In this document: positions 1-12,400 of the stretch, one piece after another | Numbering within the stretch: position 1 is the stretch's first letter | How the letters are laid out: every line of letters starts with the position of its first letter | NCBI GenBank assembly: GCA_001939145.1 | Contig: LSRX01000065.1 | Span: forward strand, 762,711 to 826,710 | DNA: 64,000 bases | Direction of reading: 5' to 3' | DNA from: Symbiodinium microadriaticum | Taxonomy: Eukaryota; Sar; Dinophyceae; Suessiales; Symbiodiniaceae | Notes under the pieces: generated by a model | The model's database searches: none | Told to the model about the DNA's origin: nothing | The model's input: the letters and a program-made list of their open reading frames with translations, nothing else | Made by a program: the position numbers and the translations under genes

Positions 1-144
1 TAGGTTTAGGGTTTAGGGATTCGGGCTGAGGGTTCAGTTCACAAGTTAAGGTTCAGGGCATGCCCTTAACGAACCTTAACTCGAGGCCAGTTACTTAAAT
101 ACTTTCGTCGTCACTACGGGTAAGTCGTAAGGAAGTGTGTGTAT

Positions 145-196
145 ATACATATATACACACATGTATATGTATATATATATATATATATATATTTAT
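145..196. repeat. TA/CA microsatellite
   Basis: Run of TATA/CATA dinucleotides followed by TTTA/GTTA tetranucleotide-like sequence. Simple repeat, no coding content. Confidence 0.8.
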
Positions 197-1044
197 TTAG
201 TTAGTTAGTTGGATGTTTATTACTTATTTGTTTATTTATTTATGTATGGGCAGATGTCGAATTCGTGTCCCTTTGTCGGTCCCCAAAATAGTCTGGCACT
301 CGTATAACAAGGACCCCAAAAGAAAGCTTAATTTATTTAAAGGACAAGCCATATATGGAAAGTAGCCTACTCTGCACGCAGCCGGAAACGCAGGCTTAGC
401 TTCCGCGATGATTTTGCTAGGGTACGTGTTTCTTTGGTGCTAGGAACATGGTCGGAATAACGACCAATGGAAATCGTGTTTCCTTGTAGGCCCGTTATAG
501 AAACATGTGAGTATACCCCAAAAGCCTCTTATGACCATTAAGCCCCCTATATTGGTGCTCATGGTTTAGGGTTTCGGGTTCAGGGTTAGGGTTTCATGTC
601 ATGTGTGTATTCGTTTCGCCACACCCTAAACCCTAAACCCTAAAACCCTAATCCCTAATCCCTAAACCCTAAACCCTCAAACCCTAAACAGACAGGAGCT
701 TTGCAAGGATACAGGTTCAGGACTTCGCGCAGCTCAAAGGGTCCCACTGTCTGACACCTATATGCTCCCCCCAAATTCTAACATGATATGGGGGGTCGCA
801 ATACATACCAACATTCTTTTCTAAAAAATGCTAGAATTTTTTTGAGTTATACTAGAATATACTCCGCAGTTCTACTCATCAAGGCCGATATATTAGCCTC
901 CCCACAAGACTAGCGCACATCTACAAGCCCAAACTAAGTAACTGATCAGCATGAACCGAGGGACCCGCAGGGCAAGGGAGTGCATAAACCCCTTAGATCC
1001 AATGGCCAACAGACCCGATCCACCCACAAACCCTGGATGTGCTT

Positions 1045-1152
1045 CAGAGAGCCCAATACCCCTTAATTCAGGAAAAAAACCTTAAGTCATAGTATTAAGG
1101 TCCCTATGATTTAAGGCTATATTCCCTTGATTAAGGGGTATTGGGCTCTCTG
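1045..1152. mobile_element. MITE-like foldback element, 108 bp
   Basis: A 23-bp perfect terminal inverted repeat: CAGAGAGCCCAATACCCCTT... at 1045-1067 is mirrored at 1130-1152. The interior is AT-rich and non-coding. Size and structure fit a miniature inverted-repeat element. I could not identify a target-site duplication by eye. Confidence 0.7.
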
Positions 1153-3249
1153 GGATCTGATTCAGAGAGTCGCAGGCTACGAAGCTATCTTCGTGCTGAG
1201 CATTTGGTCGCATCTAGAAGCTGTGATCGAATTCAGCGCAATGAACCCTAGACCTCAAACCCTAAATCCTCATTAACCAATCACTAACCCTAAAATCCAG
1301 GCATTCTGAACTCCAGGTCTGCAAGTGCTCTCAAGCCTGTTACTACTAGTGATCATATTCCGTAAAGTCCAGGTCTTTTGAGTATATTAGACTTCCCCCC
1401 AAATCCTGATCCAATGCTAAATAGCAAGGCCCCTACATTGCAAGAGTCCTCGGCTCCAATTGCCCACTGCTGTGAGGTGTAGATCCTATGACTAAGGGGC
1501 ATTGCGTACTATTCTGTAGGGCTTGGTGGGTTAATAAACGTTAAGATGCCCGGTGGCAACAGATACAAAGCGTTTAACAGACATTGGGCATTTCCTCTTC
1601 TACCACCTCGAAGGATAGATTTCTGAACAATCACAACCCGACCCGCAATCCAGCTGGCAACCTCTACCCTCAATTTTGCCCCTAAACCCTGAGCTCTGAA
1701 CTCTGAACCCTGAACCCTAAACCGTGAAACAATACAACTGCTCATAAGCTCAAATAATAACCTAGCTGCACCTCAAGCTCGGGAAAGAATCACCTTGCGC
1801 AGGGTTTAGGGTTCAGGGGTTTAGGGTTCAGGGTTTAGGGTTCAGGGGTTTAGGGTTTAGGGTTCAGGGGTTTAGGGTTTAGGGTTGATCTCTGAACAAG
1901 GTCCTCAGCAGTTGTATTGGTGCGTCACGGACGTGACTTAGAAACCCTGAACAGTTCGCAAACACCTACAGGACGTGCAGAGAGATGCTACAGGGCAGAA
2001 GCAATCATGTGGCCCATCACAAAACTCCGTAGCTCCTTTCAACTAGGACCTTAGGAAAGAAACATCCTCCACAATCTCCTTCTATAGTTATAGCAACAGA
2101 TACCCCTAAAAGGCCCCTATCATACCTGCACGAACCATTACGTAACCCTAAGGGCTCAAGTACTTAATAATCACATACTCCCACAAATATTATCCTACAG
2201 GCACAACTGTTATACAAACCCAAGTACCTCATTAATGGGTCCTTTGGACCCTTTGGGTAAGGCCTGCATGCTTACCGATCCGGGCGCATGCCCACTGGAT
2301 GTGGATTATGCGGAGGGCGAACGCCACTGCGCAAAGCCACCTGGATAAGTTGCGGAGGAGTGTGTTTCGTTCCCCAGAGGCTCCATATATATTACTATTA
2401 TGGAATTATAGGTCCCCAGAACCATAACAAGGATGGTCTTTTGCGGCATATAATCCCATAATGGCAATGCATAATATGGACCCTCTGGGTTTCATTCAAT
2501 CTAGGGATCCATGTGCCCGCAAGCATGTCTGTAGGAGCCAAGTTTTTATGTAAACTCTAGGCACCTGGACCCTTATGGTGATTAAGTGTGCCCTTAAGAC
2601 GCGCATGTCTCAAAATAGGTATTTTGAGGTACTTCGATGGCTTTGATTAAGGTTGCAGAGTTGGCGGCAGAAGGGCCTTAAACCCTAAACCTTAAACCCT
2701 AAACCCCAGGAAGGCTTTGCAAGGCCTTATGAGGGTCGGTGGCTTCTCGGTGGAGCTCCGATGAGTTGTGTCTGGTTTAGGGTTTGGGGTCAGGGGTTTA
2801 GGGTTTAGGGTGTAGGGTGGGGGTGTCGAGGACGTGCATTGGCCTTAAGCCTTAAACTTTAAAACCTATACCCGGAAGCATTCACGTTTGCCTTCCGGTG
2901 TATGTTTGTGTATGGCGCCTCCCATGCACCCGAAACGGATCTTATGATCGCTAAGCTGTACACGCACCTAGGCCAAAGGCCAAGTGTGGGGTTGTTGTTA
3001 TAAGGGTTTTTCAGAAGGTTCATTTCTAGTCCCGAAACGCTCCAACGGTGTAACGAACGACAAAATTTGGTCACTCCTTTCCCAGAACTTGCAGCGCTCG
3101 ATATATGTTTCCTTGGCAGGACTTTGACGGTGCTTTCTGAATACCAAGCGGCAGAATGAAGTACTGCACCGCATTCGTGGTAAGCCCTCAACACTGATGC
3201 CATATGCCCGAACTTTATCATGACCCTACACCGTACACCCTAAGCCCTA

Positions 3250-3328
3250 CCCTAACCCTCCAGGTACCCACCAAATAGGGTACTAGAACCGTTACGGCCC
3301 TATATAGTACGTACCTGGAGGGTTAGGG
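3250..3328. mobile_element. Short foldback element, 79 bp
   Basis: An 18-bp perfect inverted repeat at 3250-3267 (CCCTAACCCTCCAGGTAC) and 3311-3328. Part of the arm is telomere-like sequence. Non-coding. Confidence 0.6.
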
Positions 3329-4264
3329 CTAAGTCGTAAACCTTTCTTGTCGAAACACCGGGTAGAGCTTCCCGCCAGAGGTGCAGAGCGCCGAAGCCCC
3401 CCAGGGCCCACCATTGCAGCTTGCCTCTAACAAAGAATTGGGTTTAGGGATTGTAGGTGATTCATTCCTTAGTTCTAGACATGGTTCCTTAAAGGGTTCT
3501 TTAAGGGGTTCTAGAAGGGCTCTATGTAGCTTAAGGCTTTTATAAGTGTTCTTGAAGGGTTCTTTCGATGTTTGTATAAGGGATTTGGTGCTTAATTTGT
3601 CGTGTACGGGTGGTGCACGGGTGCGTCATGGGCTTTAAGGCTTATAAGTAGCTAGGGTGCAGAGCATTTAGGGCTTACAGGTTTGCAATCTGCGGTTTCT
3701 TCCTTCGAACCTGGTCTTCATCTGCAGGGATTCACCCAGCTTCGGGACGCATCCGTTCGGCTAGCATTGCAGCTTTCCTCCAGGAAGCAAGAAGCCAGGC
3801 AGCGGGTGTTTCTGCGTTGGTCATCGGTGATGTGTGTGTTCTCCGGAGTACTACTAAAATAGACGCCCAAAACCCTAACCCTAATCCGAGTGTGATAATT
3901 AACCCTAAACCCTAACCCGAATGAGACAGTCACCATTGTGACACCCTCGCACAGTGGCTCTATTTAGAAACCAGAGGTGTCAGTTCGTGGCTTGCAGTTA
4001 AGGAATTCGCAGAACCTACGTGACACCTGGAATTGGGGTACCCTAAACCCTGAACCCTAAACCCCTAAATGCCCTAACCCTTAACCTCTAAACCGTGGCT
4101 CGGCCGTACATAGTCCCAGGTAGTACCTGTCAGCGATGCATCATGACGCTCGGCTGCATTTTTCCAGGTGCACCCCCTGCGTCCGGCAGACGGCTATGGG
4201 CTGGATTTGGGTTTAGGGTTTAGGCGTCTAATCTGGGAGCCTTGAACATATTAGAGTAGGATAG

Positions 4265-4353
4265 GGGTACTTCTCTAAACTAGGGTCCCGTTTTAGTCGT
4301 GCGGCAGCCTTATAGAAAGGACCCGACATGGGACCGTTTTTTAGAGAACTACC
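4265..4353. mobile_element. Foldback element, GGTAGTTCTCTAA family
   Basis: Arms GGTACTTCTCTAA (left) and TTAGAGAACTACC (right) pair with one mismatch. The same arm sequence recurs at 9296, 12317 and 13391, so this is a diverged member of one repeat family. Confidence 0.6.
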
Positions 4354-4595
4354 GGACCCATAGGGGAGTATTGAGTATTCTAAACCCTAAACCCTAAGCT
4401 TCTTAGTGGCTGAATTACTGCATTATAAATTGTGTTTGGGATGATATGATCCCTTACAGAACTGAAAGTGTACAACTTTTTGTGCTTAGGAACTCAGCAG
4501 CTAAGGCTTATAATGCCGAACGCTCAGGAGTGCCCTTCTGCTTATTCAGGCCCCTTGCTACGAGCTGTGGGTCTGGGCCTTAGGCCTTACCTGAA

Positions 4596-4681
4596 CCCCA
4601 AAGAACCTACCGACCTACGTCTTCGGGTTCCTTATCATGATTTCCTTGTATAAGTCCTTAAAAAGGTAGGGTTCTTTGGGG
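4596..4681. mobile_element. Foldback element, CCCCAAAGAACC arms
   Basis: Left arm CCCCAAAGAACCTACC at 4596-4611 pairs with 4665-4681, which has one extra base. The interior is non-coding. Confidence 0.55.
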
Positions 4682-4940
4682 TCTAGGTAGGGTTTAGAGT
4701 TGTGGGGATTAACAAGGGGTTTAGGGTTTAGGTTGTAGGGGGGTTTAGGGTTTAGGGCACAGGGCTTAAGGTAAAAGGCGCAGAGTTGCACATGCGAGGC
4801 TGCACATCAGGCTTTCATGGTGGCGCTTCACTGTTGTGTGACGACGCTCACGAGTCTTGGAATGGGCCGAAGCAATAAACCAGGTAACACCCGGCAAACG
4901 CTACAGGTTTTGGAGTGAAATACGGCGGATGGTAGAAGTC

Positions 4941-5026
4941 CTGCATTACCCCATAATAAGGAATATACCATAATTTCCATGGTTTAGGGGTCCTTAGAGA
5001 GGTAATGCAGGGTTTACATCATCAAC
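4941..5026 (-). mobile_element. MITE-like element, CTGCATTACC family, inverted copy
   Basis: CTGCATTACC (4941-4950) pairs with GGTAATGCAG (5001-5010). The reverse complement of this stretch matches the element at 7795-7891 along its length, including the ATTATGGTATATTCCTTATT interior and the GTTGATGAT end. It is therefore a second copy in the opposite orientation, truncated at one end. Confidence 0.7.
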
Positions 5027-5760
5027 AGTAGTAGGTTATGACCCCCTTGATTACGAGGGCGTTGGGAGTCGGTATCGCTAGAAATCTAGCTTCCTTGCGG
5101 TCCAGGTAGGCCCATGGAGTACTTTGGTGGCCCTACAGTCCCTACATAAGACTACTTCAAGGCCAAAGTATACTACAGGGGTACATGGACCCTTAGAGAT
5201 ATACCCTCTTTTCAACGGGTCAGAGCCTGCTATGTTGTAAGGTTTCAGGCTGCAGGTGGGGTTTATCGCGCCGAATTGCTGCTCCAGGCCTGTTGCCCTA
5301 AACGGACTCTGAAGTTTAGGGTTTGCGGTTTGGGGTCCCGATTTCCGAGCCCTTTTCCTACCAAGGCTTATAGGGCTCTAGACACCGGCCGACAAGAGTA
5401 CATGACATGTCCTTCAACTTTCAACCTCGCTCCGAAGCATTATTAAAAGGGTGACGGAATCCATCAAACTTTGCAGAACATGGCGGGTTGATTGTGTTCG
5501 AATGGCGGAAAAGATGGCCTTTTGAGTGCGCACCCTAGAGAGTAATTATGACTCGATCCTCATTATGGAGAGCCCCAAAGAGTTGGATCCAGTTTTGAAC
5601 AATAAGACCAGTGCAATGCTCGGAGTATTGTAGGGGTCTGTACAAGTCTGGATAGTTGCCAATATCAAGCCTGTGGTTCGTCAAGCTGTAGATGCATTAT
5701 GGTTGTCAAACTTTTCGAATCATCATTAGCATTTCATTGCTTTTAATTTGGTTAAGCGTG

Positions 5761-6251
5761 TATATATACATATATAGATATATATATATATATATATACA
5801 TGTGGTTGTTTGTTTGTTTACTGCTATTATACACTAGCATCGGTATCATTATAATTGTTATTGTGTTGGTTAATGTTATTGTTGTTGTAGATGCCATCGT
5901 TGTCGTTTGTGTGAGCGGCAGCGTTACGGTTGTTATTGTTATTGTATTGATTGGTGTTGGAGTAGCTGCTAGTGTTATTGACATTATTGGTGTCTTTGTC
6001 ATTGTTAGTGTTCTTTGTAATGTTATGAGTTATGGTTATCATTCGCTAGTACGTACTACTTACGGTACTTCGTATTACTGCATATGACTAGTTAGTACTT
6101 GTTAATGTGGTGTGTTGCTTTATTCCCGGTATTGGTTTTAATTTCTACTATTGATATCATTACAACAAGTAGTAGTCGTAGTGGTAGCTGTACGCGTGTT
6201 ATGATAATGTCATTGATGTTGTTGCTGTTGTTGTTGTTGTTGTTCTTGTTG

Positions 6252-6283
<32 letters not shown>

Positions 6284-6385
6284 GGTGGTGGTGGCGGCGG
6301 TGGTATGACTACTGTTGATATTGTTGTGGATATTATTGTCATTACTACTACCATTGTTATTATTATTATTATTATTATTGCTTTT
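5761..6385. repeat. Simple-repeat cluster (TA)n, (GTT)n, (GGT)n, (ATT)n
   Basis: (TA)n at 5761-5800, degenerate GTT/ATT-rich sequence to 6216, (GTT)n then (GGT)n at 6217-6303, and (ATT)n at 6356-6380. Every ORF here is a homopolymer-type translation (poly-Val/Leu/Asn) and is not called as a gene. Confidence 0.85.
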
Positions 6386-7794
6386 ATTACTATGCCCGAT
6401 ATTAAGGTTTTCAGGTCGGGGAGCTGCACCTTCAATCCTGATGCCAGCTTCACTAAGTCCTCGAGAACCCTGGCGCAACGCACTGAAGGCACAACTATCC
6501 TCGGTTTCCAAACACCCCAAAGTAGGTGCTGTTCAACATTTACAGACTTCAGACCCCAAAACCCTAAACCCCTAAGCCCCCAAAACCCTGAACCCTAAAC
6601 CCCCAAACCCTAACTACGATTTGGGAGCCCTAGGGCTAGAGGATTTTGAGTTGACTAAACCCCTAAACCCGAAACCCTAAACCCGAAACCCTAAACCCTA
6701 AACCCTAAAACCCTAAACCCGAAACCCTAAACCCTAAAACCCCAATATGCTTCGCGAAACCCGGAATCCTGCGCACCTTGAGCACTGAAGGTTTAGGGTT
6801 TAGGGCTCCAACCTTCCACAATCCCGTAATTAAGGCATATAACGGTGAAATCATATTTGGGATCCCGTTATAATATAAAGTCTATCCCATCATATAAGAG
6901 ATCTCGGAAAGTCTGGCGGCTTAGGGTTTAGAAGCCCAAAACCGGACGAAGGAAAATGGATTTAGAGTTGGCTAAACCCTAAACCCGAAAACCAATTTTA
7001 AACCCTAAGCCGAAACCCGTGAAAGCCTAAGACCGGACGAAGGAAGATGGATCATCACTGCCCGTGGGTGCGGGGCACTCGGAGCTTCCAACTGCGTGTT
7101 TCAGGTACACGGTTTAGGGTGTAGGGTGCAGGGTCTAGGGTGTAGGGTGTAGGGTTTAGGGTTTAGGTTTTTAGGGTTTAGGGTTTTTAGGTTTAGGGCT
7201 GTAACGGGTTCCTATGCAGGTACTTTAAGGCCTAAGTTTCTCAAGAGCTCCCGCTAGGAACAATTGCGTCGGTGAGCGGAACCAGCGACTCGGCAGAGAA
7301 AAATAGCCTTGCGTTTGGGGCCTACCCCAGGGTTTCAAGTACAGATGTTCCTATATAGGAACCCCTAAACCCTAAACCCTAAAGACATATAGACTGACAA
7401 AGTGCATACTAGGCACATGGAGCTTTGAGTTCGGAGTTTGTCAGGAGTCTTCTGTATAGCGGTTTTAGAGGGCTTCGGAAGTGTTTGATGGTTACGTTAG
7501 GGTCCTTGGAGCCTGGGGATTGGGGTATTTTCAGGGGTTTAGGGTCTAGGGCCTAGGGGTGACTTAACCCTGAACCCTACGCCTTACCCTTAAACAAGCA
7601 CCACAGCCCTCAATGCACATACCCCGGACTGGAAGAGCTTTGGCATTTGTCCGACCCAGAGTTGTGGTCCATGATCTACAAACCCAAAAAGGTTTCTGCG
7701 TAGCTACATACTACAAATTAGGCTTTCGGGTTTGGGGTATAGCAGGAATGACTTTTTTGATTCGGGTAAGTATCCCCCCATATAATTAGATACT

Positions 7795-7891
7795 GTTGAT
7801 GATATAAACCCTGCATTACCTTAAGGACCCTAAACTCTGGGCATTATGGTATATTCCTTATTATGGGTAATGCAGGATTTATATCATCAAC
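7795..7891 (+). mobile_element. MITE-like element, CTGCATTACC family, 97 bp
   Basis: Terminal inverted repeats of 26 bp with one mismatch (7795-7820 and 7866-7891), starting GTTGATGATATAAA and ending in CTGCATTACC. This is the intact copy of the family also present at 4941-5026. No ORF, so non-autonomous if it is a transposon. Confidence 0.75.
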
Positions 7892-7982
7892 CATATTTAG
7901 GAACCTTTGGCAGAGACCGCCTGTAGCTCCGATGCCCGACAGGTTGATCTGGTTATCACTCGCCCTCCCACCCCAAAAAAGC

Positions 7983-8178
7983 CCTAAAGTTATTCACCCT
8001 AGAACCCTAAACCCTAAACTTGGAAGCCTTAAACCCTACAGTATAAACTCCTAAACCCTAAAGTTATTAACCCTAGAGCCCAAACCCTAAACTTGTAGAT
8101 CTAAAGCCCTATAGTATAAACTCCTAAACCCTAAAGTTATTTACCCTAGAACCCTAAACCCTAAACTTGTAAAGCTTA
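7983..8178. repeat. Tandem repeat, about 73-bp unit, ~2.7 copies
   Basis: The phrase AAAGTTATT(C/A/T)ACCCTAGA followed by CCCTAAAC sequence and TATAAACTCC recurs at about 7986, 8060 and 8133. The unit is built from telomere-like sequence plus a unique 30-bp segment. Confidence 0.7.
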
Positions 8179-8276
8179 TAAGCCCTAAGCCCTCGTTTAG
8201 GAGCGATTGACTGCGCAATCCCCAGTTCTCTCCACACAACAGCCTTGCTGTCACGTTTTCCCTAAGTGTCCATGTG

Positions 8277-8375
8277 CCCATAGGCTCCATAGTCGACCCT
8301 TTTTGGGATTACCGGGATTACCTTATAGGAACCTAAATATGAACCACAAAAAGGAACTACAATGGAGCCTATGGG
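8277..8375. mobile_element. Foldback element, CCCATAGGCTCC family
   Basis: CCCATAGGCTCCAT (8277-8290) pairs with ATGGAGCCTATGGG (8362-8375). The interior motif GGGATTACCTTATAG... is shared with the element at 26793-26878, tying the two sub-families together. Confidence 0.65.
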
Positions 8376-9295
8376 TAAGTGCACAGTAGAAGCTTGGGCC
8401 TTAGCGGGGGTTTGGTTTGGGGTGTAGGCTTCGTAGGGCCTCTAGGGTATAAGGTTTAGGGATCAGGTTCCTCAGGGTTTATCGGGTATAAGGTTTAGGG
8501 TTTAGGATTTAGGCTTCTTAGGGTTTAGGGTATCAGGTTTAGGGTTTAGGCGTCTTAGGGTTTAGGGTATAAGGTTTAGGGCTTATAGGGTTTAGGCTTC
8601 TTATGGTATAGGGTTTAAGGTTTAGGGTTTAGGGTTTGATTTGGGGTTTAGGGTGTAAGGTTCAGGCTTCTTGATTTAGGGGTTACATACTTTCTGGGTA
8701 CATGGGCGTGCAGGGTAGATGAAAACGGCAGAGCCCAGCCGGCGCGAGGACTGGAATCTGTAAGTAGGACGGCGGTGTTAAGGGTTTGGGGTTGCTGGAA
8801 CCTCGCATGTTGTCCTGATGTCTTCGGCTTGCTTAGGGGCTTCCATACATTTGTTGCTGCGGAAATCTCGGGTTTGTGGTTTGAGATTTGGGATTGGGGT
8901 CTAGGGTTCAGGGTTGTTGGTTTTATTGTATGTCATGCTGCAAGGACCGCGTCTGGTCATCGTCAAGGGCTGGTTCTTGTTGCGGCTAGGTGTTGTCCTG
9001 GTCAATGGTATTGTTCCTCGTTGTTGTTCTTGTTAAGGTTCCCAAGGAAGCAGTAATCGTATTTCCCACACTCTTCCTCTGGACCTCATTTAAGAAGCAA
9101 CAGCAGCTCAAGGAAGCATTTCATCCTTTTCCTTCTCTACACGGCGCTGCAGTGCGTTCTTGCAGCGATAAGCCTGGGAGCACACTTCGTTCGGCACCCG
9201 GACAGGGTTTGTTTGTGGTCCTTGTACTGAAAGTGTTGTGTTTAGTTGCAGTTGGTGTTATGTATATATATATATATATATAGACAGATACATAC

Positions 9296-9414
9296 ATGGG
9301 TAGTTCTCTAAATTAGGGTCCTTTTTAGATTCCCTTTTAGATTTTGGATCCCCAAAATACTAGCCCTCCTAATCTTGGACCCTAAAAGGGACCCCAATTC
9401 AGAGAACTACCCAT
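9296..9414. mobile_element. Foldback element, GGGTAGTTCTCTAAA family, 119 bp
   Basis: Arms of 26 bp (9296-9321 and 9389-9414) pair with two mismatches, beginning ATGGGTAGTTCTCTAAATTA. Same family as 4265, 12317 and 13391. Confidence 0.7.
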
Positions 9415-9960
9415 ATTTGAACATATATAGGAGTCTGAGCAAGCCTTAATCGTGTTTGATTATGGTCCTTGCATTAGACGTTCACACACACACAGAGCCC
9501 CCGCTGTACCTCCGGAGACCTTTCTATACAAGAGTTTTCGACCACCGCCGCAAGCCGGAAAGCAATAAAGTCTCTTCCCCACTCCTGCAGGCCTTTAAGT
9601 CCAAAAGTCCTAAGAAGCCTATATAAAATCCTAAGACCTAAAACTCTAAATGCCAAAGCCCTACACCCTCAATCCCTAAAGCATATATGCCCGAGCGCGT
9701 AAGATCCTAAGCACTAAATCCTCAAAACGCGACACCGCCTGGAATGCGAAATTAAATCCTGAACACCCTGGTACAAAGTTTCTTTCGAGGTCCAGGGGTA
9801 AGGGGTTTCGAAGGAATCTCAATGAGGTGAGGTTTTTAGAGTTTGGGTTTACGGTTTAGTGTGTGTATAGTGGATGCAACAGAGCGCCTCTAGGTACTCT
9901 TAGTCGGCTTACTGTAGTTTAACCATCGACCGCAATGGATATTCATGCTACACTCCTGTA

Positions 9961-10026
9961 TACCCATAGGCTCCGTAGTCGTTCTTTTTGGGGATTACAT
10001 TAGAACTACGATGGAGCCTATGGGTA
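9961..10026. mobile_element. Foldback element, CCCATAGGCTCC family, 66 bp
   Basis: TACCCATAGGCTCCGTAGT (9961-9979) pairs with 10005-10026 apart from a 3-base insertion. The arms match those of the element at 8277. Confidence 0.65.
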
Positions 10027-11303
10027 GTTGGTGACGGGTCCAGGTAGGGTGTTGTTCCGTTTGCAGGGGCTTTGTTTCTTTCGGTTTCGATGCCTTCAAC
10101 GCCGATTCAACGCCTGAACCCTAGAGCCTAGACACCCTCCAACTCTAAACCCTCAACCCTCAAACCCTAAACCCTAAACCTCTAAACCCAAATCCCCTAA
10201 ACCCTGATCCCCCGAACTAAACCCTGAACCTTAAACCCTTAGACTGCAAGCAGCCTCGGTGCCCCAGGCCAACTCAGCCGGTACCATGCCAAGGAGGCAC
10301 ATCTCAGAGGGCCCGGTTTTAGGGTTTAGGGTTTAGGGTTTAGGTGGTTTAGGGTTTAGGTGGTTTAGGGTTTAGGGTTTTGGGGTTTTGGGGTTTAGGG
10401 TGTTGGGTTTAGGGAGTTTAGGGTTTAGGGGTTTAGGAATCAGGGCGTAAGGCTGGTGTTAAGGGTTTCATTGTTTTTCTACAGAGGCTTTCTGGCTTTA
10501 GAGGGCTTTTGAAATGGTTTTCTTTGTAGGTTTTTAATGAGGTATTACCTATTGTTGTATAGCATGCTTGCGTAAAGGGTTTTACCGGGTTTTGTTGGTT
10601 TAGGGTAGGGGGGTTGGCGTTAGGATGTGCAGCGTTGTTTATTCCCCCTTCGGGCTTTTCGTTTGTAGGGATTTGCAGTACACACTAAACCCAAGCTCAA
10701 AGCCCTAAACCCTATAAACCCTAAACCTAAGCCCTAAACCGTGGGGTTTGGGAGTTTGTCGGTCTCCGGTGGGTGCTGGAAAGCAGGTTCCCAAGCCATG
10801 AACACGCAAATAATACTTGACATGGGGGTTATGGTAAGTTTATGTTTAGTATACTACTTAGGGACTATAAGTCTCCTGAGGACAGGTCAGTACCAATTGC
10901 TAATTTGCCCGCCCGGTTGAGGGCTTTGGTCTTTTTAGGTCTTTTAGTTCATTCATAAAGGTTAGATCTATGCCTAGAGACACCAACATCCTTAATTCAG
11001 GAATCTTTCTCACGTATATTCCTTAATTGGGTGGGGGAGGCCCTTGACCCTAAATCCCAAACCCAACCCATCTTCCAGCACATCATGGCCGTTCTGAATT
11101 ATCCCTGAAGACAGCATTTTTCCAATGGGTGCCCGCTGGGGAACTGTCTTTGGAGGTTCATGGGACTAATCTTAAGTAAGCACAGTTAGAAGTGCTTTAT
11201 CTGGGGTTATAACTGATTGCGTACACTTACTTCGTTCATAGCCTTAGTTATGAAGTCCCATCATGAAGCCGTAGGATTAAGCTAGAATACCTGTAATGCT
11301 GAA

Positions 11304-11786
11304 ATGGCGGAGTCGCAAGCCCTCCTCTTGCGTGTGACGTCTATTGTGATTTCACCCTCAGAGACCAAGGCACAGTTGGTTCAACGTCACTGGAAGTCCT
11401 GTAAGAATGATCAGGAGGTCGTCGCGTGGACTGAAGGCACTAGCCTCTCAAAGAAGCATCGCACCAAACTCGTTACCTGGACTGCACATACTGTCACGTG
11501 GCACGAAAGCCTTGCGGCTCCCGAGCACAAACTGCTCGCGGAGTCGAGCATCCCTGTCTGCGACGTCGCTGACTGGCTCAATGGTGAACCCCCCCCCCCC
11601 GTGGCAGACCGAAGCGGTCTCTCGCCAAGCCCGGCAGGCCGCCAAATGCCAGACCGCCTGTGGGCAGGCCCCCCCTTCTACTTGACCATCAGAGCAGCTC
11701 GAAGACCGAAGCCTGGAGGGCAGACTTCGATGGAAACATTTCCGCAATGGCTTGGCGCTGTTGGGTGGTTGCCATCTACCCTCTAG
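11304..11786 (+). CDS. Possible small ORF, 160 aa, unrecognised
   Basis: An ATG-started ORF with mixed, non-repetitive composition in an otherwise gene-poor tract. The first ~95 codons look like protein (balanced charge, several Trp). At 11588-11600 it runs through a poly-C tract coding Pro-Pro-Pro-Pro, and coding-like sequence also appears in the other frames after it, so a frameshift there is possible. No known domain is recognised. It could be an exon, a gene fragment or a chance ORF. Confidence 0.3.
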   Translation: MAESQALLLRVTSIVISPSETKAQLVQRHWKSCKNDQEVVAWTEGTSLSKKHRTKLVTWTAHTVTWHESLAAPEHKLLAESSIPVCDVADWLNGEPPPPVADRSGLSPSPAGRQMPDRLWAGPPFYLTIRAARRPKPGGQTSMETFPQWLGAVGWLPSTL

Positions 11787-12316
11787 TACCCTTAAAGGGG
11801 ACCCTATTATAGTAGTCTATACTACCCTTAGTGGGGACCCCATTATAGTATTCAAGAGCTCTATGCTACCCCTCTGGCATTCGGTCGCAACGTAATGGGC
11901 CCTAATCCCTGAAACCGCACACCCGAAACAGGGTGGGGGGGGGAGGCTTTGGCTGCAACCAGGCCGTAAAACTTAACTTTAAAACCCTAAGCCCTTAATC
12001 CTAAGCCCTAAACGCCAAATAGCCTAATTTGGATGTTTGCAATGTGAGACGCACTCCAATTGGAGGCCTCGGAAACCGAAGGCTTTCCTTGGCAAGGAGG
12101 ACGGCAGTTTCAAGGCTTAGGGGCTTAGGGCTCAAGGTTTCGGGTGGTGGCTCAGGGCTCAATTCTGTTTACGGGTTTAGGCTTCTAGTGTCAGAGTTTA
12201 GACTAGAGGTTTCGGGGTTCGATGTGCTAAAGCTTGACGTGCTTGGGGGGGCATCAGTATCTTGGTAGTAGAGTAGGTAACCTTTCGCCTTTTACGGTGT
12301 ATTGTGATTCCTGTTT

Positions 12317-12400
12317 GGGTGGTTCTCCAAATTTGAGCCCCTTTTCAGTACCCACTATAGTACGGCACCCTTACCCCAAAGGGACTTTAGAGAACTACCC
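12317..12400. mobile_element. Foldback element, GGGTAGTTCTCTAAA family
   Basis: GGGTGGTTCTCCAAA (left) pairs with TTTAGAGAACTACCC (right) with two mismatches. The interior, read in reverse complement, shares GGTAAGGGTGCCGTACTATA with the element at 13391-13483, so the two are copies in opposite orientation. Confidence 0.7.

Noticed and set aside
1..40. Telomere at the left end of the window
   Set aside because: Only a couple of TTTAGGG-like units; the same degenerate units occur everywhere, so no chromosome end is implied.
2140..2152. GGGCTCAAG as a leader relic (also near 12130 and 38935)
   Set aside because: Arises from degenerate TTTAGGGCTCAAG telomere-like sequence; no match to the upstream part of the leader.
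5692..6598. Hydrophobic ORFs of 60-140 codons
   Set aside because: Simple GTT/ATT/TA repeats.
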